From NCBI GenBank assembly GCA_026182355.1, contig JAPFBL010000932.1, positions 1 to 64,000 on the forward strand: a DNA stretch of 64,000 bases, written 5' to 3'. The notes beneath the pieces are model-generated. The model worked only from the letters and a program-made list of their open reading frames with translations. It searched no databases and was not told where the DNA came from. The stretch is from Hermatobates lingyangjiaoensis. Its lineage: Eukaryota; Arthropoda; Insecta; Hemiptera; Hermatobatidae. Each line of letters begins with the position of its first letter. Within the stretch, counting starts at the first letter, position 1. The position numbers and the translations under genes were made by a program. Shown here piece after piece: positions 31,262 through 39,903 of the stretch.

Positions 31262-31405
31262 GTATTGACCGTGGAATAGAAACAAAACTAAAGTTTATCC
31301 GGACTCGGTTAGTTCTTCATGTTCCAATTAAACTCTCATTGCCGACGTTTCGATTTCTTTTAAAACCTTTTTCATAGGAAGAACTATAAATTTTGAAACA
31401 GAAAT
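31262..31405 (-). repeat. PLE pLTR family F arm joined to a LINE 3' end
   Basis: Same left arm as 60950-61040 (gttagttcttcatgttccaa, cattgccgacgtttcgattt, aacctttttcataggaag). It ends at ttttgaaacag; the LINE coding frame starts directly after. Confidence 0.6.
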
Positions 31406-31725
31406 GTTTCAAAATTTATAAGACGGTCATTCGTTGTACTATGACATACGGATGCTCAGTCTGGTTTGGAGCGGCGCCCACAAACAAGAACTGCATCCAA
31501 ATAGTACAGAATAAATGTGCCCGCCTTATAGCTAGGTCTCCATGGTACGCCAGAAATGTTGATATTCAACATGTTTTGAGTTTGGAATCTATCTATTCCT
31601 ACATTGCTCAACTTGCCAGTAATGAAGACAAAAAAACTGTCAACCCATCCAAATCTCCTTGTTCGAGAACTAAATCCTACTCTCAACCCTTCCTAATCCC
31701 ACTATCCTCAAAGTTTCCTACTTAA
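31393..31725 (+). pseudogene. Jockey-type LINE, truncated reverse transcriptase C-terminus
   Basis: An open frame of ~110 codons has YKTVIRCTMTYGCSVWFGAA, the segment that closes the LINE RT domain (LYKxLIRPxxTYGxxxWG type). It is followed by IVQNKCARLIARSPWYARN and DIQHVLSLESI, the conserved thumb region of Jockey-like elements. It ends at a normal-looking stop after KFPT. It is a 5'-truncated insertion, the usual outcome of LINE retrotransposition. No stop or frameshift is visible, so it is younger than the other LINE pieces here. Confidence 0.8.
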
Positions 31726-32690
31726 ACTAAAAATGATGACCACATGACTCCAAAAGTATACAGTACCTCAGAGAATGCAAAGCTTGAAGACCAAACGACC
31801 ACGAAGACGACATATTCATTCCCTTACTGACTGACTCCCCCATTCTTGACATTGTTTACTGACCTAACAAAAACAGCAGGATGAAAATCTAGCAATAGTG
31901 GGCCTCTGGTCCGGAACTGTTATTTACGACATGCAATGTTGTGCATGGTAATATTCGTTGGTTGTTGGTTGATCTACTTTTCTCATTTGGTCATCATATT
32001 AGGAGAGTATTATTTCTAAGGCTCTGTTTCTAATACAGTTACTCCTATATCATTCATCCTGCAGTACAGATCACTTTATTCCTTGGATTGGGACTGGGAT
32101 AAGAGGAAATGATTTGGGAATCAGAAGGATATGAAACGATAATACTTCACTTTCCTGAGAAAAAAACATTTTTAAATGTTTCTTTGCTTTTTAGACCCCT
32201 TGTCAGATATCTTGTCATCTCTAAAACCCCCTATAGCTTCAAAAATGTAAATATTTTCTTCTAATGTAATCGAAAAAAATTTGCTTAAAGACAAATAAAA
32301 TTAATAGCAAGTAACATGGATTCAATAATAGGTAGTTTATCTAACAATATTTCTAAACAACTATATGTCGGTATGTATTTCTTAAAATTATATAAAAAAA
32401 AAATTGTAAAATATAATCAAATTTGGATTCATTTGACTTAAGCTCTGAAAAAAATTCGATATTTTTAATTTTTGATAAATTATATTAAATGTTATTTTAC
32501 CAAAACTTTAATACTAGTAATAAACGTCCGAGTGAAGAAAATTTGCGAAAGATCAAAACTTAAACACATTTCAGAATTTATATAATTTTTTAAAATATAT
32601 ATATATATATATAAAATATAATTACACGAAATATAAAGAAGAGAACAAAAATTAATGAAAACTTTGTATGTTTATATATAGGTATATAAA
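31726..32690. other. Possible LINE 3' UTR followed by AT-rich spacer
   Basis: About 31726-32170 has balanced composition and may be the LINE's 3' UTR. No poly-A tail is evident at a clear end. The remainder is AT-rich with one short (TA)n at 32597-32613. Confidence 0.35.
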
Positions 32691-32699
32691 TATAAATAT

Positions 32700-33525
32700 T
32701 GAAGGGTAAAAAACTAATGAAATGGTCTCCACATATAAAAATTTAATGCAAATGCAGTGCAATCAGTTATTATGTGATATTTACTCATTGTAGGGTAAAA
32801 ATCTAATGAAATGGTCTCCACATATAAAAATTTTAATGCTATAAAAAACAAGTTTCGAACACGTAGTGTTCTTCCTCAGGCATTAACTAAAAAATACAAT
32901 GACACCAGAGAATTATCTATAGTACAAAGTAAATAAGTACAAAAATTAATATAAAATAAAATAAGGCAGAAAGTACGAACCTAAGGATGAGTGCCTCTGA
33001 ATAAGACTGACTGGTAATGGAATGGACATGGGTGGGGGTATAGGGTACATCTGTTTCTTATTAGAAGGCAGGTATATTTTTCTCTTAAAAGTTAAGCTGG
33101 GCCTTTACATTTTCTTTTAGACTAAGTGTAGGAAACATATTGAAAAAATAACACACAGAGCTATAACGAAATATAAACCAAATATATGTATAAGGAGAAA
33201 GTAGAACTTTTTTTTTATTTATTTTTTTTTTTTATATAAATAAATTAAGAAAAGTTGTACATTTGGGAATTTGCTCATTGAGGCAAGTAGAAGAATTTTT
33301 CTTAGGTTTAAGAATTCTCACTCATCCTTAGGTTCGTACTTTCTGCCTTATTTTATTTTATATTAATTTTTGTACTTATTTACTTTGTACTATAGATAAC
33401 TCTCTGGTGTCATTGTATTTTTTAGTTAATGCCTGAGGAAGAACCCTACGTGTTCGAAACGCGTTGTTTATATCATTAAAATTTTTATATGTGGAGACCA
33501 TTTCATTAGATTTTTACCCTACAAA
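32700..33525. repeat. Foldback pair of PLE pLTR family N with internal body
   Basis: Left arm about 32790-33000 and right arm about 33310-33525 are reverse complements (ctccacatataaaaat, tttcgaacacgtagtgttc, aaggcagaaagtacgaacct). The left core (minus strand, 32853-32879) is CTGAGGA, A, a six-pair GAACAC/GTGTTC helix, GAAA. The right core is CTGAGGA (33433-33439), A, GAAC/GTTC, GAAA (33456-33459), then palindrome ACGCGT and T. About 300 bp of non-palindromic sequence lies between and does not read as a PLE protein. Confidence 0.7.
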
Positions 33526-33715
33526 GAATTTAATGGTATAAACAACGCGTTTCGAACACGTAGTGTTCTTCTGCAGGAAGAGAAAGAAACGTATGTTCGA
33601 ATTGCGTTGTTTATACCATTAAAGTTTTATATCTGGAGACCATTACATTAGCTTTTTACCCTACAATGAGTAAATACCCTACATAATAACTGATTGCACT
33701 ACGTTAGAATTATAA
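33526..33715. repeat. Second, shorter family-N foldback
   Basis: ggtataaacaacgcgtttcg at 33535 is mirrored by cgaattgcgttgtttatacc at 33598-33617. The outer words match the ends of the larger N pair and include ccctacaatgagtaaatacc. The core is partly lost (TGCAGGAAG). Confidence 0.6.
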
Positions 33716-33744
33716 ATATTGATACAGATTCTGAATTAATGATT

Positions 33745-34045
33745 TTTTTATAGTTCAAAGATGGGTTTCTTGAGGAGGATTTTTAGTCTTATGAAATTAC
33801 ATTCTTGTTATAAACCGATGTTTCGCCAAAAATGTTTGGTATTATCAAGGCTGGTATTTTAAGAAAGAAACTATTTATGGCCCATGCCTCTATCTAGCAG
33901 CATTATATCAGATACTCCCTTTGTCTTGGTATCTGATATAATGCTGGTTACTGACTTTCTTCCTCAAACACAAGCCTTGAAAATACGACACAATATTTGG
34001 CGAAACGTCAGCGTATAAACAAGAGTGTGTTTTTTTTAGACCAAA
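33745..34045. repeat. Decayed foldback, family O
   Basis: Left piece ccgatgtttcgccaaaaatg and right piece catttttgg-like caatatttggcgaaacgtca are mirrored. A small hairpin (atcagatactcc ... ggtatctgatataatgctg) forms the centre. CTTGATAATACCAAAC lies where the core would be, so only helix and GAAAC survive. Confidence 0.5.
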
Positions 34046-34084
34046 AATCATCAAGATATCCATCTTCAATGTATATATATATAT

Positions 34085-34300
34085 ATATATTCAGGTAACT
34101 CACCACAAATTAAAGAAGATAGCCGCTCTAAGGCCTTTCGTTTTCACGTCGTCAGAGAGCAAGTCAATACAAGTTGTATGTATTCACTATACATATGTAT
34201 TCACTTCCTCTCTGACGACGTGAAAACGAAAGGCCTTAGAGCGACAATCTTCTTTAATTTGTGGTGAGTTACCTGAATATTTATATCACGTGTTATTGTG
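34085..34300. repeat. Foldback pair of PLE pLTR family I
   Basis: The arms start ttcaggtaactcaccacaaa and end with its complement. Right core: TCTC? ends at 34211 and pairs as a four-base helix I with AGAG at 34238-34241. CTGACGA is at 34212-34218, with an extra C, a minimal GT/AC helix, and GAAA at 34228-34231. Palindrome AGGCCT and T follow. Related arms are at 58303-58620 and 63918. Confidence 0.7.
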
Positions 34301-34318
34301 AAAATTTTCTATATATAT

Positions 34319-34475
34319 AAAGATTTCACATAAACACGTGAAATAATAATCAATGATCAAACCACAATAAGTAATGGGAAAACAAGACTAAGATCTTTCA
34401 ACCGTAACAAGCGGTCTTCGTCAGAGTCAAACACACAACAGAGTTGGGTTTGATTATTGTGGTTTGATCATATAT
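34319..34475. repeat. PLE pLTR family A, left arm plus collapsed right end
   Basis: A complete left arm with intact minus-strand core is followed by gttgggtttgattattgtgg, in which the core part of the right arm is deleted. Confidence 0.65.
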
Positions 34476-34506
34476 ATACGGGATATTTATATATATATAT
34501 ATATAT

Positions 34507-34724
34507 TAGTGTACATTAGCAGCAGATACTCTTGAAAACATATTTTATTAAAGTAAACGGCAGCTTCCGCATTCACGACCTTTTTGCTCGTGTTTTCTAG
34601 TTCTCTAACTAGTTTTCTCTGGCAGGGAGTGTACTCTAACTGAGTTGGGTTTTTGACTCTGACGAAGACTGCTTGTACGGTTGAAAGATCTTAGTCTTGG
34701 TTTCCCATTTCTTATTCTGGTTTG

Positions 34725-34735
<11 letters not shown>
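34507..34735. repeat. Composite: inverted PLE ORF start fused to family-A right arm, copy 1
   Basis: 34507-34630 (minus strand) encodes the PLE N-terminal peptide (QRKLVRKLENTSKKVVNAEA-like, ending YTN at TA). It is fused at gggagtgtactctaactgag to a family-A right arm with CTGACGA, A, helix and GAAA. The same junction recurs at 35553-35777, so the chimera was copied as a unit. Confidence 0.68.

Positions 34736-34771
<36 letters not shown>
34730..34771. repeat. (TA)n tract
   Basis: Between composite copy 1 and a family-E arm. Confidence 0.95.
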
Positions 34772-34775
<4 letters not shown>

Positions 34776-34975
34776 TTTAACACATAGAAAAGAACACAGA
34801 AAGACACTACAGAACTCACTTCGATATTTCGACATCCGTCGTCATCGGGAAGAAGTGCGAAGTACTCGCGTTGAGAAGCAAACTACTACTGGCCTCCAGA
34901 GTAACTCGTGGAACCACCGCAATGCTGCTCCCCAGCGGAAGGAGAGGAAAAATAGAAATCCTTCCAATATTTTTT
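34772..34975 (-). repeat. PLE pLTR family E, left arm with longer body
   Basis: Shares aacagaactcacttcgatat (variant) with 59098; the minus-strand core is at about 34825-34850 with CGATGACGACGGATGTC and GAAA, then ATAT. The following GC-richer 100 bp (ccagagtaactcgtggaacc) is unique in this window. Confidence 0.55.
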
Positions 34976-35029
34976 AGAAAACAAGATAAAAAAATATAAA
35001 ATACGAAATAATAATATATAAAAATAAAT

Positions 35030-35072
35030 AATAATAATAAAATAATAATAATTAAAATAATAATAATAATAC

Positions 35073-35103
<31 letters not shown>

Positions 35104-35118
35104 TAATAATAATAATAC

Positions 35119-35181
<63 letters not shown>

Positions 35182-35190
35182 TTAAAATAA
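35030..35190. repeat. (ATA)n trinucleotide microsatellite
   Basis: Over 150 bp of aataat with few interruptions. Open frames across it translate as poly-I/L/Y/N and are meaningless. Confidence 0.95.
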
Positions 35191-35489
35191 TAAATAACGG
35201 TACAGGTTGAGACCAGGAGGAGAACGAGCCCCAAGGAGGCATATGAAGCCTCTTCGGAAGCTCTAAGGGTGACATGGGGATTAGACTCGGGGATTTGTTT
35301 GAGGATTTGTACCTGAAACAATCATTGAAAGGGAGGTCATGGAAATTAGCATGGATAGCTATGGGTAGGTCTCTGCGCTGACCAACGGACGCCCTGTGAT
35401 TTTATAAGCAGCTCAGCTTGGTTGAAGCCAAGCAAACGTAAAAAGAATCACATCGAGTACAACTCCAAACGGTAAACGCAGTTACAGGA

Positions 35490-35490
<1 letters not shown>
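35191..35490. other. Moderately GC sequence, nothing recognised
   Basis: Balanced composition and no stops for ~60 codons on the minus strand up to 35321 (contains ILKQIPESNPHVTLRASEE). I cannot assign it to a family. It could be part of the element that begins with the family-E arm. Confidence 0.3.

Positions 35491-35552
<62 letters not shown>
35491..35552. repeat. (TA)n tract
   Basis: One of the longest TA runs in the window; upstream edge of composite copy 2. Confidence 0.95.
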
Positions 35553-35555
<3 letters not shown>

Positions 35556-35777
35556 TGTATATTGGCAGCAGATTCTCTTGAAAACATATTTTATTAAAGA
35601 AAACGGCAGCTTCCGCATTCACGACCTTTTTGCTCGTGTTTTCTAGTTTTCTAACAAGTCTTCTCTGGCAGGGAGTGTACTCTAACTGAGTTGAGTTTTT
35701 GACTCTGACGAAGCCTTCTTGTACGGTTGAAAGACCTTAGTCTTGTTTTCCCATTTCTTATTCTGGTTTGATCATAT
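35553..35777. repeat. Composite: inverted PLE ORF start fused to family-A right arm, copy 2
   Basis: Same two parts and same junction as 34507-34735 with few differences (in the A core, GAAGACTGC becomes GAAGCCTTC). This copy's hammerhead helix II is broken. Confidence 0.68.
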
Positions 35778-35866
35778 ATATATATATATATATGTAGATG
35801 TACATATATATATACGCTTGAAACATATATGTATTTACATATATATACATATGTTAACAATATATA

Positions 35867-36050
35867 TATATATTAGTGTATATTGGCAGCAGATTCTCTT
35901 GTAAACATATTTTATTAAAGTAAACGGCAGCTTCCGCATTCACGACCTTTTTCCTCGTGTTTTCTAGTTTTCTAACTAGTTTTCTCTGGTAGGGAGTGAT
36001 TTCGTAAAAAATTTGTCCCAGAGACATCAAATAATTAATAATAAGAGCTT
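35867..36050 (-). pseudogene. Inverted copy of PLE ORF start (left arm of PLE 1)
   Basis: On the minus strand from 36032, ATG opens MSLGQIFYEITP, then QRKLVRKLENTRKKVVNAEA, AVYFNKICLQENLLPIYTN, then (TA)n. It is the reverse complement of the plus-strand ORF start at 37020-37140. Together they bracket the PLE body as inverted and direct pLTR pieces, the arrangement described for Penelope elements. Confidence 0.78.
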
Positions 36051-36800
36051 TCACACACTGTAGCGAGTGGAGCTCCCTAAATGATGAGATAGAGAAGTCA
36101 ACTCAGATTCTTATTAATAATGGGTACTCTAACCAGGAAGTTTCTGACATTATTGAAAAATTCATGAACCGATGGCACGCTAAGTCTGGAGAACCAAATG
36201 TAATCAATCTAGGAGAAACAATAGATCTCTACTATAGAGCATATATGCACAGTTTCTCAAACAAGATGAACGTACACTAAGAAACATCATTCGCACCAAT
36301 GTTTTCCTGACAAATGGATCTGATAAACTCTGACTTAGGATTTACTACTAAAGCAAAAATACTCATAACCTTCTCCTTAAAAAACTGCCACCACAGGGAT
36401 GTCTCAGTGCTGCAAAAAAAGTCACTTGGTTTACCAATATACATGTAATACCGGGAACTGTGAAGCCTGTCCTACAAAGTATATCAGGATGACTACAACC
36501 AGACTGTAAAGACGTCTTACCTTCCATCTTACAGCAGGTACTCCAAAAAACCATACGAAACAAGTACATAATACAACATTAACGAGGGAAATGTTAGAGA
36601 AAGAAATAACAAGTTTAAGAATAGAAAATAATACCAGCCGCCTTCATATCCTCGAGGCCTTATACATCAAGGACATCTAACCTTCTATGAACATTCAGCC
36701 CTATAGTATAGGAATAATACCAAGTTGTAAGAACTTCGATAGTTCTTATAAACTTAATAAACCTACACTGACAGGACCCCCAGGCAATGTGTATAACAAG
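36051..36800 (+). pseudogene. PLE 1: C-terminal ORF part with GIY-YIG endonuclease, decayed
   Basis: Reading from about 36070: STQILINNGYSNQEV, then LYYRAYMH, then (after a frame change near 36250) QFLKQDERTLRNII. The endonuclease part has YTCNTGNCEACPTKYIRMTT, where YIRMT replaces YIGMT, then RRLTFHL and ILEALYIKDI. The CxxxxC before the YIG motif is typical of endonuclease-bearing PLEs. There are a frameshift and in-frame stops after TTTRL and KDI, so it is inactive. The reverse transcriptase is absent: the copy is 5'-truncated. Confidence 0.82.
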
Positions 36801-36940
36801 TTGTAACCTTCCACTTGTCACAGTGGACTTGTTTTCACAAAGATTGTCTATTTCTATTAACCTCTTAATTTTAATCCTTTTAATGTCTGTTTAACCTTTG
36901 AAAAATTGTTATTGAGTTAATTTAATCTGTTTGCACCATA

Positions 36941-36974
36941 TACCTGACGATGATTTCGGTGAAATCGAAAGCTT
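36941..36974 (+). ncRNA. Hammerhead-like ribozyme core downstream of PLE 1 ORF
   Basis: CTGACGA (36944-36950), one extra T, a perfect six-pair GATTTC/GAAATC helix with a GGT loop, GAAA (36967-36970), palindrome AGCT (36970-36973), then T at the cleavage position. TAC before the core pairs with GTA after it as helix I. It is placed between the end of one ORF and the start of the next, as in a pLTR. This is the best helix II in the window. The extra base after A9 is the main departure from the textbook motif. Confidence 0.72.
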
Positions 36975-37019
36975 GTAAGTAGAAAAATATATTATTGTGT
37001 AACCTACAAAATTATTTCT

Positions 37020-37157
37020 TTGATGTCTCTGGGACAACTCCTTCTCGAAATCACTCCCAACCAAAGAAAACTAGTTAGAAAACTAGAAAACACGAGCAAA
37101 AAGGTCGTGAATACGGAAGCTGCCGTCTACTTTAATAAAATATATATAAATATATAT
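37020..37157 (+). pseudogene. PLE 1: ORF start repeated downstream (right pLTR), truncated at (TA)n
   Basis: The start is at 37020, ~50 bp after the hammerhead-like core: MMSLGQLLLEITP, QRKLVRKLENTSKKVVNTEA, AVYFNKI, then TA-rich sequence. It is the partner of the inverted copy at 35867-36050. Confidence 0.75.
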
Positions 37158-37295
37158 GGTAATTCAAGAAGAGTAACACACAGAGTAAGGAAACACACAT
37201 ACAGACTTATATTTTAGTGTAAGCCGTCTTCAGGAGAAAACAGAAAGGGAAACCAAGCACGTTGTAGACGCATGTCTGTAACAGCACATGTAATG
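37158..37295 (-). repeat. PLE pLTR family D-like arm
   Basis: Carries acacacagagtaaggaaaca, a diverged core (gtgtaagccgtcttcagga) and gaaaccaagcacg. It is closest to the D subfamily at 27105. Confidence 0.5.
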
Positions 37296-37335
37296 ACAGT
37301 TAACGGTTGTTGTAATGTAGCAGAACCCAGCCTTC

Positions 37336-37400
37336 ATTTATAGTCCTGAGGATGTCTTGTAATAAAGACGAAACGTTGACAAAAAGGTGATTCCTTATAT
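37336..37400 (+). ncRNA. Hammerhead-like core, another PLE family
   Basis: CTGAGGA (37346-37352), extra T, five-pair GTCTT/AAGAC helix, GAAA (37370-37373), palindrome ACGT, T, and GAC pairing with GTC before the core. It lies in a ~180-bp piece cut by (TA)n at 37478, just upstream of PLE 2. It could be PLE 2's own upstream pLTR or an unrelated fragment. Confidence 0.62.
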
Positions 37401-37500
37401 TTACCCGACCAAACTCCGAGAAAAAGAAAAAGTGTTTGTTAATATTTTGTGATCAAGAAAACAGTACCGTAATATAGTATATATATATATATATATATAT

Positions 37501-38238
37501 ACCAACCACTGCAGTGATTGGACCCTAGTACACCAAGAGATCGAAAATTCAACGCAGGTATTAATTAACAATGGATACTCTAACGCTGAAGTAATGAAGG
37601 CAATAAAGTCGTTCCTGGATAAATGGTATACCAGTAATGTAGAGCCTCCAGCCCCTGGTGAGTCACTTACCCTCTACTACCGTGCATATATGCACAATGA
37701 ATACAAACAAGATGAAAGAGCCCTCCACAAGTTAATAAAGGATAACGTAAAGCCAACCAATGAAATAGATAGATTACAGTTAAGAATATATTATAAGAAT
37801 AAGAAGACCAGTGACCTTGTGCTTTCAAATAAACCGAAAGTCCACACCCCGGAGCATCAACGCAGTCACCTTGTATACCAGTACGCTTGTTCAACAGGGG
37901 AGTGTGCAACCCTGAATTCGAGGTATATTGGGATGACGGCTACGAAGCTCTCAAGGCGTCTGACCATGCATCTCTCAACAGGAGCCCCCAAAAAACATAC
38001 AGAGGATGCCCATGGGATTAAACTCACCAGGGGTATGTTAGTGGATGGAACTTCGGTACTTCATTATAATAACGACAAAGATAGATTAACTATCCTGGAA
38101 GCCCTTTATATCAAAGATGTCAACCCCAACCTCAACATTCAAAATTATGACCTCAATGTGATCCCAAGTAGTACTACTTTCGATAATAGTTTTAAATTTG
38201 TTAGAGAGTTAGAGCCCAGTAGGGTTGATAGCAATTGA
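37501..38238 (+). CDS. PLE 2: C-terminal ORF part with intact GIY-YIG endonuclease domain
   Basis: The frame is open from the first base after (TA)n at 37501 to the stop at 38236-38238 (about 245 codons). An internal ATG at 37594 is not the real start, since the protein is 5'-truncated. It contains EIENSTQVLINNGYSNAEV, LYYRAYMHNEYKQDERALH, then YACSTGECATLNSRYIGMT, RRLTMHLSTGAPKKH, and ILEALYIKDVNPNLN. YACSTGEC and RYIGMT are the zinc-linker and catalytic strand of the Penelope GIY-YIG nuclease, which nicks target DNA for reverse transcription. The final E in ILEALYIK fits the family's metal-binding glutamate. The reverse transcriptase is missing. The absence of stops suggests a recent insertion; it is not expected to work alone. 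Confidence 0.85.
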   Translation, partial: TNHCSDWTLVHQEIENSTQVLINNGYSNAEVMKAIKSFLDKWYTSNVEPPAPGESLTLYYRAYMHNEYKQDERALHKLIKDNVKPTNEIDRLQLRIYYKNKKTSDLVLSNKPKVHTPEHQRSHLVYQYACSTGECATLNSRYIGMTATKLSRRLTMHLSTGAPKKHTEDAHGIKLTRGMLVDGTSVLHYNNDKDRLTILEALYIKDVNPNLNIQNYDLNVIPSSTTFDNSFKFVRELEPSRVDSN

Positions 38239-38414
38239 GGGGCAAAAGCTGTATGTTGTTGCAACCTTGCTGGAACCTGCTCTTTGTTTTCATCTCACCA
38301 CTGTATCATTTGTTTTATTTGTTAAAATTGTTATGTTTAATTTTAAAAATTACTTTTCAGTTAATTATATTCACATTCATTAATTAAAATAGTAGTGAAA
38401 TTAAATTAAATAGT

Positions 38415-38455
38415 TAACCCGAAGATGACCAATGTGTGTGTCGAAAGCTTGTTTC
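38415..38455 (+). ncRNA. Hammerhead-like core downstream of PLE 2 ORF
   Basis: AAC, then CCGAAGA (one change from CTGAAGA), extra T, GAC/GTC helix, GAAA (38443-38446), palindrome AGCT, T, and GTT pairing with the AAC. The CTGA-to-CCGA change hits a conserved core base, so this copy may be inactive although the architecture matches PLE 1. Confidence 0.62.
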
Positions 38456-38505
38456 AACCCAGTGTTTTTGTGTTCCATTAAAGTTGTTTGATATTGGTTT
38501 TCTCA

Positions 38506-38662
38506 ATGTCTCTGGCCGAGCATATATGGAAGTTGCCTCAGCATCACCGGAAGATAGTTAGAAAAATCGAGCCATCAGCAAAAAGGTCGTTAATGCAGAA
38601 GCTGCTGCATACTTTAATTCCATTTGTCTTCAAGAAGATTTGCTGCCCATTTATACTAATAT
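38506..38662 (+). pseudogene. PLE 2: ORF start repeated downstream, truncated at (TA)n
   Basis: MSLAEHIWKLPQHHRKIVRK, then (after a 1-base shift near 38580) VVNAEAAAYFNSICLQED-like codons and LLPIYTN, ending at (TA)n. I preferred the ATG at 38506 to the upstream one at 38488 because MSL aligns with the other copies. Confidence 0.72.
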
Positions 38663-38734
38663 ATATATATATATATATATATAAATATATATATATTATA
38701 TATAATTATATATATTATTTAATATATATAATAT

Positions 38735-39075
38735 AAATTCAAAACGAAGGAAACACACAGGAAGACACGGACATAACTCACATCGATATTTCGACCATCG
38801 TCGTCTTCAGGTGGGTGATATAGCGAAGAGGTCCCTGAAGAGCGAAGTTTCCGCAGGAAGACAGGGCGGTACTCTGTTACTCTGTTACTCTTGTTACTCA
38901 GTACAGCCCTGTCTTCCTGCGGGACTCTTCGCTCATCACACCTCCTGATGACGACGATGGTCGAAATATCGATGTGAGTTATGTCCGTGTCTTTCTGTGT
39001 GTTTCCTTTGTTTTGAATTTATTTTATTTTTAAAAAACCCTCTGGACCGTTTCTTTTAATTGTGGGGATATATAA
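38735..39075. repeat. Foldback pair of PLE pLTR family C
   Basis: Arms are mirrored about a small ctctgttactc repeat at 38876-38895. The right core is CTGATGA (38945-38951), C, GAC/GTC helix with a GATG loop, GAAA (38963-38966), ATAT, C. Helix I has CTC with GAT plus further pairs after one mismatch. This is the canonical sequence CTGATGA. Confidence 0.76.
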
Positions 39076-39165
39076 ATTATAATTTATAAATATATATATA
39101 TATTATATATATATATATATATATAATTTATATATTATATTTATATATTATATATATATGTTTAA
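39076..39165. repeat. (TA)n-rich tract
   Basis: Imperfect TA and TAA runs between two pLTR units. Confidence 0.85.
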
Positions 39166-39170
39166 AGATT

Positions 39171-39358
39171 TCACAAAAACACGTGAAATAACAATCAATG
39201 ATAAAACCAAAAAATGAAATGGGAAAGCAAGACTAAGATCTTTCAACCGTAACAAGTTTAACCATCTTCCAGTTGGGTTTTTGACTCTGACGATGACCGC
39301 TTGTTAGGGTTAAAAGATCTTAGTCTTGTTTTCCCATTTCATATTGTGGTTTGATCAT

Positions 39359-39362
<4 letters not shown>
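39171..39362. repeat. Foldback pair of PLE pLTR family A
   Basis: The left arm is short (its core is lost after cgtaacaagtt). The right arm has CTGACGA, T, GACCG, CTTGTTA, GGGTT, AAAA; the core is damaged in helix II and in GAAA. Confidence 0.66.

Positions 39363-39402
<40 letters not shown>
39361..39402. repeat. (TA)n tract
   Basis: Between family-A and family-C foldbacks. Confidence 0.95.
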
Positions 39403-39406
<4 letters not shown>

Positions 39407-39616
39407 AATTCAAAACGAAGGAAACACGCAGAAAGACACAGACATAACTCACATCGATGTTTCGACCATCGTCGTCATCAGGAGGTGCGAAGAGCGAAGA
39501 GTCCCGCAGGAAGACATGACGACGATGGTCCAAATATCGATGTGAGTTATGTCTGTGTCTTTCCTTCGTTTTGAATTTATTTTATTTTAAAAAAGTCCGC
39601 TGGACCGTTTCTTTTA

Positions 39617-39622
<6 letters not shown>
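39403..39622. repeat. Foldback pair of PLE pLTR family C, short right arm
   Basis: The left arm has an intact minus-strand core except for GATGTTTCG. The right arm begins inside the core (atgacgacgatggtcc) so CTGA is lost. Confidence 0.68.
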
Positions 39623-39651
<29 letters not shown>

Positions 39652-39656
<5 letters not shown>

Positions 39657-39698
39657 TTAGAATACGTTGGCAGCAGGTCTTCTCTCAAACATAAGGAC
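39652..39698 (-). pseudogene. Inverted PLE ORF N-terminal fragment
   Basis: The reverse complement of ttagaatacgttggcagcag encodes CLREDLLPTYSN-like codons ending at (TA)n. It pairs with the plus ORF start that follows without a spacer. Confidence 0.6.
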
Positions 39699-39700
39699 AG

Positions 39701-39812
39701 ATGCTGTGGCAACTGCAGCCAGAAGAAAGAAAAATCGCCCGAAGGATCGAGGCCACCAGCTTAAAGTTAGTGAGTGCAGAAGCTGCTGCAAATTTTAACA
39801 ACATATTATATA
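39701..39812 (+). pseudogene. PLE ORF start, truncated at (TA)n
   Basis: MLWQLQPEERKIARRIEATS, then LVSAEAAANFNNI, then TA-rich DNA. It aligns with 4124 and 38506. The start is probably internal to the true ORF start, because MSxxx is missing. Confidence 0.68.
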
Positions 39813-39849
39813 TATATATTTATTTATATAATATATTATTATATATATA

Positions 39850-39900
<51 letters not shown>
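39813..39900. repeat. (TA)n-rich tract
   Basis: The last 40 bp are pure TA. Confidence 0.95.
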
Positions 39901-39903
<3 letters not shown>

